Below are positions 28,370-39,976 of a DNA stretch of 60,000 bases, piece by piece. Every line of letters starts with the position of its first letter. Positions within the stretch are counted from its first letter, which is position 1. The stretch lies in the NCBI GenBank assembly GCA_016946835.1, contig JACVTC010000024.1:1372501-1432500 (forward strand), in the 5' to 3' direction. A program made the translations under genes and the position numbers. The notes beneath the pieces were generated by a model. The model saw nothing but the letters and a program-made list of their open reading frames with translations, did not search any database and was not told the DNA's origin. This stretch comes from Neocallimastix lanati (nom. inval.) (Eukaryota; Neocallimastigomycota; Neocallimastigomycetes; Neocallimastigales; Neocallimastigaceae).

Positions 28370-28423
28370 TTTCAACAACAATAACAATAACAATAACAAT
28401 AACAATAACAATAACAATAACAA
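28370..28423. repeat. (AATAAC)n hexanucleotide repeat
   Basis: About eight tandem AATAAC units lie between the dispersed repeat and a TA-rich tract at 28440-28484. Confidence 0.9.
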
Positions 28424-28461
28424 TAATATTAATATTTAAGTTATATATATATCTATCTATA

Positions 28462-28496
<35 letters not shown>

Positions 28497-28498
28497 TC

Positions 28499-28628
28499 AG
28501 ATATTTTCATAAAAACCAAAGCTATTGTAACATAAACAACTATTCTGTAAGCTCTTTCTTCTCCAGTCAATGAAAATTCAAAGAACGATACCACAACATC
28601 TACATTACAAAATAAGAATTCTAAATTA
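28499..28628 (-). pseudogene. Orphan coding-like fragment, about 45 codons
   Basis: The minus strand has an open stretch ending in TAA that reads GNNLEFLFCNVDVVVSFFEF followed by TGEERAYRIVVYVT and ALVFMKISD. Its composition differs sharply from the flanks, which are simple repeats. I do not recognise the family, and no further exons are visible on either side. It may be the end of a transposon protein or a stranded exon. Confidence 0.35.
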
Positions 28629-29288
28629 TTTCCTTTAATAAAATAATAATATTAATAAAAGTAATAAATATAATAAACATATAAAGAATATATGTATAGT
28701 TTTAATAAATCTATATAAAATCATATTTTTAATGAAAATTTTATATTTTTATATTTCATAATATTTTATTTTTATTTTATTTGTCTATTAATTATTTCAT
28801 TTTTGTTTAATCAAATTTTGAATTTGTATGTATAAAGGCTCTATTACATTGTTATATTGTATATTAATATTTTTTATATATAAATATTTATATATTCTAA
28901 ATTATTATAATGTTATTTTTCTGTTTTTTTTGCTGTATTATTATAATTATAATTATAATTATTATTTTATTTTTATTTTATTTTTATTTATTATGTTATT
29001 TTCTGTTTTCTTTGCCGTATTATTTTATTATGTTATTTTTATTTTATTTTTATGTTATTTCTATTTTATTTTTATATTTTTATCTTATTTTTAATTTATT
29101 TTTATCTTATTTTTTTTATTTCATTTTATTAAATTTAGTAATCAAATATTGAAAAAGATATGTATTAATTATTTTAATACATATTTATTGTTAATCTAAA
29201 TATTCCTTAATTTTATTTATTTATATATAATAAATTTATATATATATATATTTTTCGTTTTATTATTATTATTATATTATTATTATTA

Positions 29289-29330
<42 letters not shown>

Positions 29331-29733
29331 TTTTACATTAGTAACGCTAAAAAAATTAAATAAATATATATATATATATATATATAAATATTATATAAAT
29401 GATTATAATTTTTTAATATTTATTTTTATTGCTATTTTTTTTTTTTTTTCTTTTTTTTTTTTTTAATGCTAAAATATAATTAATATTAATAATATATTCA
29501 ATTTCATGATTTTTATACAGTATAATTAATCTAAATTAAATAAATATTTCCCAAACTTGAAATTGTTGAAATTGATAAATTGATAAATATTAATAATAAT
29601 ATTTTTTTTAAGTTTTAAAATATTATTATGCTTTATGTTGATACTTTTAATAGCTTAAGCTTTTGATAATCTCTTTTCAAATATAACTAATTTCTTGAAA
29701 TATAACAGAATCACTTTAATGATTAATATATCT
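28629..29733. other. AT-rich intergenic DNA with TTTTA-type repeats
   Basis: Tracts such as TTATTTTTATTTTA at 28965-29130 and a poly-T at 29291-29328 dominate. Two overlapping Phe/Tyr/Leu-rich frames in 28828-29152 are artefacts of these tracts. Confidence 0.6.
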
Positions 29734-30576
29734 CTAATAATTAGATTCAAATTCTGATTCCTTCCAATATTCATCATCAGCATTTGGGTGAGATTTAATA
29801 TCCTTGCTATACATCTATTTTTCAGAATCAATTTTTAAAGAATATTTAATAATAATAAATTAATTTATTATCCAAATTTAAAATCTCGTCATTGATATAT
29901 AATTAGTAATTATATGAATTTGTACCTTAACACCAGACATTTCTAAGAAGGTCATATCCTCTATTAATTATCAATTATTAGTATTTTAATTTTATAATTA
30001 TTAATTTACATGAATACTATTAGTATTAACAATTATTTTTAATTTATTTTTTTTTTCTTTTAATTTATAAATATCATATAGATTAATAATAATATATATA
30101 TAAATAATACCCATTCTATCTAAAACAGTTCCTTGTTGTTTTAATTTCTTATCATCAATTAAACGATCATCTCTTTCTTTTGGTTTAACTAACCAAACTT
30201 CGATAGCATCAATTTTAAAATCTGATTGTCCACATAATGAAGGATTATTATAAGTAGTTGAAACGCCCTTCGAATGTCCATTTTCAAAGTCAGCACTTAT
30301 AAAGAAACCAAAATAATCACTTTTGATAAACGAAAAAAATAAAAAAGAAAAAAGGAAAAAAGAAGAAGAATATGTGTATATATATTAAATTAATATATTA
30401 ATACTTATTAATTCAATTTAATTATAATTTATTGAAATAAAACTACATCAATAAAAAGTAATTTAAATACTTACAATTGACCGCCCATACCCTGATATGT
30501 ATTAATATATATTGTATATTTATTTATTATTTTTTTTTGTAAATTTTTTAATATGTTTATTTCATTAATAATTAAA

Positions 30577-30652
<76 letters not shown>

Positions 30653-32665
30653 ATCATTATATTTATTACGTTCAATTCAATTATAAAAAAAAAAAAAAAA
30701 AACAACTTACCAAACCATTTGGAAATGACTGAGATTTATCATTGAAATATTGATAGTGGTCCTATATATTTTTTAATGAAATATCAAATATATATTAATA
30801 TTTTAGTAATAAATATTTTCAAGCTCATGTTTTAATTAAACATATTTTTAGTATAATTACATTAATATCAGTAGCCTTGTAAATATTAATTTCTGGTCTT
30901 AATGTAAATAAGAATGAACGATTATCTCCATAAAATTTTGGACTATGTTCCCATTCCTAATAAAACATATTTATTTATTTGTATTTTTATAATATTTTAT
31001 TAATTTTTTTTAACAATTTATCGTATTAAAATAAAAAATTATTATTATGATTATATTTTAAATAATTATACAGATTTTAATATTATAATTATATTTACAT
31101 TTGATGCAAAACCACCAAAAATATTATTATTTTTATCTAAATTATTATTAGTACAAAAAAAAAAAAAAAAAAAAAAAAAAGAAGATTAAGAATATGTAAT
31201 TTTGATAAATAATAATTTATCAATAATAACATACCTCTAACAACTAGAATAGTAGAACCCTGGTCTTCAATACAATTTGAAAATACAGTCCAATTATGAC
31301 CACTAGTAGAGTCATCATAAATTTGACTCCAGACTTCGCTGATATGGAAAGATGGTATTGACAAATCAATAACAAATAAGTCTTCTGGTTTTAAAAGACG
31401 TGATCTATTTGGATTTAATCTTGGCTTAGTCATACTCGTTAAACGATAGTTCTTTAGATTTCTAGCCTATATTCAATTATAAAAATTATACAAATTATAT
31501 TATTAACTGATAAAAATATTATAAATTGAATGAATATAAACTACTTATCATCCATAAATAAATTAATAATAATATCTCTTTTTTTTTTCTTTTTTTAATT
31601 TTAATTTTATTTTTATTCTTTTATTTTTTTTCTTTTATTCTTTTACTTTTATACTTTATTATTTTATATGTGATAATATTAACCTTGAATTCATTAGTAA
31701 TAATAAAGGATGAAGTGAAACTAATATCCCATAATAATTTAAATATAGAAGAATTTAAACCGTTAGATACAAGATCTTCCCATGTTAATGATACTGGTTC
31801 ATTTGTTTTATTATTATCTTCATCTTCATTGTTATCTTCAAATGTAACGGGTTTTGAAAAATCATTTTTATTAGCAATTTTATTTATATCTCTTATGACA
31901 AAGTTAACAAAGCGTTCAGAAACTTCAATGAGTTTTGGAGCTGGTCCTTCTTTAATAACTTCCTTTTCAACACCATTTTCTTCAACTTTTTTAATTCTTG
32001 GAATAGCAGAAATATAATAAGTTAATGCTGTATTAGAGAGTTCTTTAATGAAAGTACTAGGATTAACTTTTTCTTCTTTATTATTTTGACTTTTTCCATT
32101 TGAAAATGTACTGGCATATAATTGAATGAAACGTTTTTTTGTTTTATCTTCATCTTCATTATGCTTACATAAATTTTCAATAATTTTTAGTAGAGTACTA
32201 CGAGATAAAACTTCATTTTTTATTTCATAATTTAAACTAATTGATGAAAGGGATTTTTCAAGGGCTTTTTTTTTACTTTTTTTAATATTTTTATATTTTA
32301 AATTTAAAAGCTTTTCTTCTTCTTTAGCTAAATTAAAAAAAGTAAGTTTAAATCTGTCTGAAAAATATGGAAGTTGGTCCTAATTAATAAAAATAAAGAA
32401 TTATAAATATTCAATAATATTAATATATTTTTATAATTTAATATTTATATTTATATGCAATGGGAAAAACATAAATATTATTTTTTTAATATTATTTTAA
32501 TTTTAATTATATATATTTTTTTATTTTTATTTTTTTTTTTTTTTATATTTTATATTTTATATTTTTTATTTTTTTATTTTTTTTATTTTTAATTTTTAAT
32601 TTTTTTTAATTATTATTATTTTTTTATTTTCATTTTTATTTTCATTTTCATTATTATTATTATTA

Positions 32666-32711
<46 letters not shown>

Positions 32712-32935
32712 TAATTACAATAAAAATAATTATTAATTTATAAATAAAAATTAAAAAGAATCTTAATATATTCATTTTAATATAATATAATAACCTTAAT
32801 TAATTCAGTTGAAACAGGAATGAATTCATTCATATTAGTTTGTTGGGCATCACCAATAATAGTTTTTAATTTCTGATATTCATTTTCATTATAATTTGGC
32901 AAAGGAATATTAACATGACTTTGAGAATTACCCAT
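29734..32935 (-). CDS. TLDc-domain protein resembling MEAK7, 10 exons, 531 aa
   Basis: Exons (minus): 32935-32795, 32379-31684, 31466-31235, 31136-31099, 30956-30861, 30761-30711, 30491-30475, 30319-30111, 29960-29926, 29814-29734. They total 1596 nt, in phase, and include a 17-nt exon. The protein starts MGNSQSHVN, a good N-myristoylation signal. An alpha-helical, Lys/Glu-rich middle follows. A C-terminal TLDc domain occupies roughly residues 300-520. It shows EVWSQIYDDSTSGHNWTVFS, GSTILVVRG, NIFGGFAS, EWEHSPKFYGDNRSFLF, FDYFGFFISADFENGHS, the conserved TYNN and FKIDAIEVWLVKP. A myristoylated start plus C-terminal TLDc is the architecture of MEAK7/TLDC1, a lysosome-associated mTOR-signalling factor in animals. 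Yeast Rtc5 is a related TLDc protein. TLDc proteins can bind the V-ATPase. Family assignment is firm. The orthologue name is an inference. Confidence 0.9.
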
Positions 32936-33069
32936 TTTTATTTTTTGGTGTTTTATTGAAAAAATGTAATTTTACTTAATGAAGATTATATATATATATA
33001 TATATATTTATGTCTTATTGAATTACTCTTATTGGATTTTGACTTTATTTTACTTTTTACTTTTTAATT

Positions 33070-33112
<43 letters not shown>

Positions 33113-33325
33113 TATTTATATATAAGTATATAATTTATTAGTTTATTCAAATATTTTTAAAGTAATTAATGATATTCATTTTAATATTAAAATTAATTAT
33201 AAAATAATAATTAATCTTTAAACATAATAATTAATAATTATTAAATATTAAAAGTTATTCATAATTACTTTTAAGTTCTTATTAAATTGTACTATATATT
33301 TATTTAGATTATTATTAATTAATAA
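32936..33325. other. 5' flank of the TLDc gene
   Basis: The region is TA-rich, with two TA dinucleotide runs (32988-33008, 33074-33100). It presumably holds the promoter of the minus-strand TLDc gene. No distinct element can be picked out. Confidence 0.5.
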
Positions 33326-33737
33326 AATTAATAATTTATATACTTTTTATACCTTTTCAAAAATTAATGAATTAATTATAATAAATACTTTATATTATTT
33401 ATAATTAATTTTTATTCAATAAATATGGAAATAAATTAGAGTTAATTTCAAAAAAAAAAAAAAAAAAAAAAAAAGAAAATTTTTAAATTTATGCTAATAT
33501 TTTTATTATATTTTATTTTTTAATAACAAAAATACTATTTGTAATTTTTATATATAAAATAATTAGCCTCAATTAAAAATTTTAATTAAAAATTTTTTTT
33601 TTTTTTTCTTTTTGAAATTAACTCTAATTTATTTCCATATTTATTGAATAAAAATTAATTATAAATAATATAAAGTATTTATTATAATTAATTCATTAAT
33701 TTTTGAAAAGGTATAAAAAGTATATAAATTATTAATT
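33326..33737. repeat. Perfect 129-bp inverted repeat with 154-bp spacer
   Basis: The arm 33326-33454 is identical, base for base, to the reverse complement of 33609-33737. Both are 129 bp with no mismatch or gap. The inner ends run into poly-A (from 33450) on the left and poly-T (to 33607) on the right. The 154-bp spacer is AT-rich, does not continue the symmetry and has no open frame. No convincing target-site duplication is seen. It lies between the divergently unrelated ends of the TLDc gene (5' side) and the Cdc7-like gene (3' side). It may be a fold-back transposable element or a recent inverted duplication. Confidence 0.95.
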
Positions 33738-34595
33738 ATGGTTTTAATTTATAATATAATTAATTCTTTATTTGTATATACTACATATTAGTTTATTAAT
33801 ATATAATAAACCTAAAAATACTTTTAAAATAATTAATATAATATATTATAATATATTATTATGGAATATATTTATTATAAAAAAGTATATTCATGATAAA
33901 TTTCAATATTTTTATTTATAATATAATATAGAAATACACAAAATTATTAAAAAGTTCTTCTATATATATGTTATATATGTTATAATAATATTATCAAAAT
34001 AAAAAAAAAAATATCAAAATTTGAATTTTATTTAATTATAATATATTTTAATTCTAATATATTTATATTTTAAAATGAATTAAATATTATTTTCAAATTT
34101 TAGGTTATATATTCTTATTGTTAAGCAATAATGATGAAAAAAAAAAAAAAAAGAAAAAATATTATTTTGGTATATTATTAAAATTTTATTAGATATTATA
34201 TAGTTTAGATTCTAAAGTTTATCTTCAATACTCAATGGTAGTATTTTCAATGAAACTTTTATTTAAAATAATAGATTGATAATAGTTTAAAAGATTTATG
34301 ACGAAGTATTATCTATAAAGGATAGTACATAATATAAGACATAACATACAAATTATATATTATTAATTATATTATTACTAAATTAAATATGCTTATTAAT
34401 GAATTTCTTTAAAAATGAATGAATGAATAGAAAACAAAAAAACAAAAATATATTAAAAATATTTTTATCTATATAATTATAAATATATATTTGAATGAGT
34501 ATAGTTTAATTAATAAATTAATTATATAATATTTATGTTATTATTAATATAAATTTTAAATGATTAGTAATTATTGTGATTTTATATAATATTCT
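33738..34595. other. AT-rich 3' flank of the Cdc7-like gene
   Basis: No coding or repeat signal is seen beyond short A runs. It probably includes the 3' UTR of the kinase gene. Confidence 0.5.
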
Positions 34596-35517
34596 TTAAG
34601 TTTTATCTTCATTAATTAAATTAATATTTTCTTCTTCATCAAAATTTTTTAAAAATGGATGTTCAAGTGCTTCTTTTGCTGTGATCCTTGCTTTTGGATC
34701 TAATGTTAAAAGGCATGATAAGAATTCTATTCCTTCCTTTGGTATAACTTTTTTTGGATTTAAATTTTGACATAATTTTTGGAATGGAACAAATTGATCA
34801 ATCGAAGGTATATTAGTTTCATACGTACGTTCTATTACATCAATTTATTAAATTTATAATATTGTTAATAAATTCGATTTTGAAATTTTTTATATTATAT
34901 AATATTATATTATATTATATATATATTATTAAATTATTATTTTACCTAAAATATAGGCAACATATTTCATTCTTTGTTTACCAAAAATGCAACCTAATTC
35001 AAGAAGTGCTTCGTAATCATCATTCGAATTAAAGAATGGGAAACGTTGGGTAAACATAGAAAGTAAGATAACGCCAACAGACCATATATCAATAGCTATA
35101 TATATATATATATATATATATATTTTTTAAAGATTTAATTATTATAAAATCATTATATTAATATATAAAATATACGGATATATTTCATTTTATTTATTTT
35201 TTCTCCTTTAGCATTGATTAAAGATAACATTTATATTTAAAAATGAATATTTGATTAGTATTTTTATTTCTTACCAACTGTTTGATGGACACATTTAAAG
35301 AGTACTTCCGGTGCTCTAAAGCCTCTTGTACCAGCTCTATTAGCTCTTATTGGTGGTCTATTATTCAAATACATATAATTATATATTTAAAATTTAAAGT
35401 CATTTATAAAAAAAAAAAGTATTTTAATATATATATATATATATATTTGTAATATTTTAATCATTATTTATTTATTTGTCTTTTATTTTTAATTTATTTA
35501 TTTATTTGAATCTATTA

Positions 35518-35564
<47 letters not shown>

Positions 35565-36354
35565 TTATTTTTTTTTTTACTTTTTATTATTTTAAATATT
35601 ACTTTTCTTTTTATTATTTCTATTATTACCAATATATAAATATATATATTTATTTTATTTTCTTTAAAATTTTGATGATTAATTGTCATATTAACTAATA
35701 ATTTACCTCACATCATTTTTGATATAACCTGGTTTACCATATTTTGGTACTGTTGCCATAACACTAAGTGGATGAATCTTTCCATTATTAAAAGTGGGTA
35801 TATCAACAGGGATTTCATTATTAATATCAAGTACATATCTATTTTCATTATTTTGTGAATCTTTTTCACAATTATTATTTTCTTCTATATTTTTATTGCT
35901 ATTATTACTATTACTATGTGTATTGATATTATTATCATTATCATTATTATCATTATTATTATCAATGATGCTATTATTGCTACTATTACTACTATCAAGA
36001 TTTACAAGTGAGTTTGATTTAAGAGTTTTTGAAAATTTTCTATCAGTTTTCAATTTTTTACTATGAGATTCTGAATTTATATTATCATTTGATTCTTCTA
36101 ATGAACGTTTATTGCATGTATTTGTTGATATTGTTTTTCTTGCGGCATTATAAGCAGTAATTGCCTCCCCATCCATACGTTGTGCTAAACCAAAATCAAC
36201 TAATACACCAGACTTATTTTTGATATCATATAAGAAATTACTTGGTTTAATATCTCGGTGCATAATATATAATTCATGACAATGTTTTAAAGCAGTTAAA
36301 ATTGAAATCATATAGTAACGAATATCATTCATTGTCATAGTTGGTAAATAATCC

Positions 36355-36390
<36 letters not shown>

Positions 36391-36951
36391 GGTATTAATT
36401 ATATTTTCATTAAATTAATAAATAAACACAAAATTTTATTAAACTATTAGTATTATTATATTATTATGAATATTTTAAAAATTATACATACTCTGAAATC
36501 ATTGTGTTGAATATATGGTAATACTAAAATTACTTGATCTTCATAACGAACACAGCTGTAAATTGAAACAATATTACTCTTTTTTCTTTAATATTATTTG
36601 TAAATAATGTTTTTAAAATAATATTTAAATATCAATATCATGTAATACAATTATAAATTATTATATGTTTAAAATCTTTTTATATTACTAATATAATTCT
36701 ATCTACCTTAAATCATGAAGAATACTTATTTCGTTTTCGATACGCTGAGGACTACTGGTAGCATAAATTCTTTTAAGAGCATAATACTTTTTATTTGTTA
36801 TTTTTTTAGAATAAAATTTATTTTCTCTCTTCTTTTTGATATCATCTTTTCTTTTCTTTTCTTCATCAATACGTAAGGCTTTATATACAGAACTGAATGT
36901 ACCTATACATATATATATATTAATATTAATATAATTGTATATATATATTTA

Positions 36952-36997
<46 letters not shown>

Positions 36998-37027
36998 CTT
37001 TTATATAATTCCATAAATATATAAATA

Positions 37028-37061
<34 letters not shown>

Positions 37062-39728
37062 GTAAAATATATATATATATATATATATTACCTTCCCCTG
37101 TTTTATTAGAAATATAATATTTATTTTTCAACTCAGGTATATCTTCTAATAATGATTTAATTTCTTCTTTAATTCTTTCAGAAACTTCTTCTTCTTCTTC
37201 AGAAGACTCTAAATTATCATCAAAAATTTTCAATGATTTATTATTATCTTTATTATTATTTAGGATATTATTTTCGATGTTATTATTTTCTTCTTGAAGA
37301 ATGCTTTTTTTACTAATTGTTTCTTCCTTTTCATTTGAATCATTTTTTCTTTTATTTATTTTAGATGATTTAAACATTTTAAAGTCATTTTTATTCATAT
37401 ATATTTTATTATTATAGTTATGATCTTTACCCTTTTTAGAATATTTCATCTTTCCCTTTTTGGTTTTTTTCTTTTTACTACCATCTATGGACATTGAAAT
37501 ATCATCACTTTCATTACTATCATCAATATCACTATCACCATTACTATTATTATTTTCATTATCTTGATCAGAATTTTCACTATCGTTATTATCACTACTA
37601 TTGTTATCTGTTTCATCATCATCATCATCTTCTTTTTTTATTACTTCAGAATTAATTTCTTTTGATACTTCTATCGTAGGAGTAGTGGTATCATCTGAAT
37701 CTAAATTAATAGTATCAATTATTTTAGTCTTATTTTCACTTCCTTTACTATCATATTCTCGAGTATTATAATGATCTGTATTAAGGGAAGTGATAAAATC
37801 TCCTGTTGTTAATTCAGAATGTCTATCTTTTTGACGATTATCACCATCAGTTCTTTGCTCATCTTTTCTTCCATTATATGCATTAACCATACCGTCAGTG
37901 TTAACAAATTCAACAGTTTTAGTTTTTCTATGTTTTCCTTTACCTTGATGGATTTGATGAATATAATTTTGAATAACCTTGCTACTACCTTGAGTTTCCA
38001 TATTAAGGGTTTTCTCTAAGAAATTAACTTGCTTTCTATATTTCTTTAATAATTTATTATCATATTCAATGGTCCGACGATCTTTTTCTACTTTTTGGCG
38101 AAGTTTCTTATTTTCATTGGTTAAAGAAATAGATGATTTTTTTTCATCATCTATCACCTTCATACAACTTTGATATTGCGCTTCAAGGACTTTGAGTCGT
38201 TCCTCATAATGAAGATTATCAAAACTATTACTATTCAAAAGAGAATCTTCTATTAATTTTGTTTCTTTTATATAATTATCTAATTCCAATTCAGTTAATA
38301 TTCTTAAATATTCAGCTTCTTTTTCTTTTAATAAAAGCTTAAATTTATTTTCACGCTTGACAAACTCATCATTCAGTATTGTAGATGCTGATTCATCTAT
38401 TTTTCTATTTCTATTAATATTCTTTATTTGATTTTCATATTCTTCAATTGTATAATGTAATTTCCAGGTATAGATTTGGAATGACGCAAATATTTCGTTC
38501 AATCTTTTTTCCATGTATGATTTTTTATTTAATGAATTAGATGATCTCTCATCATTATTTTCACTTTCTTGCTGATTGATATCTTTTTTCATTTTATTTG
38601 TAATATCTGTATAAAGTTTTTCCAAGTAATTTTTATTAAAAAGAGATAATGTTTTATTATTAAATATTGTATTACCGTCAATATTATTAAAATGGCTTTT
38701 TAGTAATTCTTCGACTTCATCTTTATGATTTTGTTCCAATAGTTTAATCTTTTTATAATTATTTTCATTAATTTGTTTTTCTAATGATAAATTTTTATTT
38801 AATGAAATAATTTCTTCTTTTAAATCGTTAATAATTTTTACTACAGCCCTACTTGCTTCGACGGTGTTAAGCTGAGGTGTGTTATTGACAATTAATTTGA
38901 GATTCATGACACGATTTTGATATTTCTCTTCAAGTTCTTGTTGTTTTACTTTTATAAGTTTATTAAAGGCGGTTTCTATTTCATGCTTTTTTATTGCAAA
39001 CGCCTTATCTTTTTGATGAACTAATTCTTGCTTTTTGATAATGATGACTTCTTTTGCTTTCTGCTCCAATTCCTTTTCTTTTTGATGAATCTCGTTGAGT
39101 TGTATAATATCATAATTTTTCCTGAATTCTTCAACTTCGTTTTTAGTTTTTTCTAAAAGTTTTTTTCTATATATTTCAACTTCTTCATCCGCTTTCATTT
39201 CAACAATTCTAATTCTTTTATCCATAGATTCTTCTTTTCTTATTAATTCTCTTTCGAATTCTTTTTTGTAAATATTCTTTTCATTTTCTATTTCTATTTT
39301 TAAGTTCTTTTCAAGTTCTTTCTTAATATCCATTATTTCTTCCTTGATATTTATATTTTCGTTAATACTATTATTATTACTATTATCATTTACCTCTCGC
39401 TTAAGATTATTATATTTTAATATATAATCTTTTAATTCTATGTCTTTAATTTTTAATTCTAAAAGATGTTGATTGATTTCTTTTGAGTAATTATTTTGCA
39501 TTATATCTAATTTACTTTTATATTTATCTTGCTTTATTTTTTCAGTTAATATCTCATTATCCTTTGAAGAAAGTTGAAATTTTAAATTTTCTATTATTTT
39601 ATTTAATTGCTTATTAATAGTTTTCAATTGTCTACATTCCTTACTAATTTTATCTGTTTTGTACATCAAATTGAAGTTTTCATTTGCAATTAAATCTAAA
39701 TCCTTTGATTTTCCATTTTTATTATTAT
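34596..39728 (-). CDS. CDC7: Cdc7-family (DDK) protein kinase with long N-terminal coiled coil
   Basis: This is the catalytic kinase that with Dbf4 phosphorylates Mcm2-7 to fire replication origins. Exons (minus): 39728-37092, 36902-36707, 36555-36492, 36353-35707, 35357-35275, 35095-34946, 34831-34596, all in phase. The kinase domain is canonical. The P-loop TGEGTFSSVYKA spans an intron, and HRDIKPSNFLYD and VDFGLAQ follow. A Cdc7-type Ser/Asn-rich insert of about 125 residues precedes KYGKPGYIK, with GTRGFRAPEVL, AIDIWSVGVILL and ARITAKEALEHPFL after it. The same large exon that ends in the P-loop carries about 860 upstream residues. These are a Lys/Glu coiled coil, then an acidic Asp/Ser/Asn tract (around 37490-37630) followed by a basic KKKKTKKGKMKYSKKGKD patch. 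A first ATG in that exon lies at 39666 (1,316 aa). However, the frame is open to an acceptor at 39729 that joins in phase to the exon at 39977-44056, giving 2,691 aa. I prefer the joined model. Confidence 0.9.
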
Positions 39729-39738
39729 CTATTAATCA

Positions 39739-39831
39739 ACAAAAACATAATATATATGTATATATATTATATTATATATAATATTTATTAATTTTACCAT
39801 TTATTTTTTATAATAATTAATATAATGAAAA

Positions 39832-39894
<63 letters not shown>

Positions 39895-39976
39895 ATTAAT
39901 TAATTAATAAATAAATAAATAAATTAATTAATTAATAAATTTATATAAATATATATAATATGAAACAGTTTTAAAT
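39739..39976. repeat. (TAAA)n-rich intron or spacer
   Basis: The stretch holds about 60 bp of (AAAT)n (39831-39895) plus TTAATTAA repeats, and no other content. If the joined model is right it is an intron of 265 bp with GTAATA donor at 39993 and TAG acceptor at 39729. Confidence 0.75.

Noticed and set aside
28828-29152. Overlapping hydrophobic frames resembling membrane proteins
   Set aside because: The Phe/Leu/Tyr content comes from TTTTA and TTATTT simple repeats, and two overlapping frames look equally 'membrane-like'.
31670-32017. Plus-strand open frame of 115 codons
   Set aside because: It is antisense to the long second exon of the TLDc gene, whose minus-strand reading is clearly the coding one.
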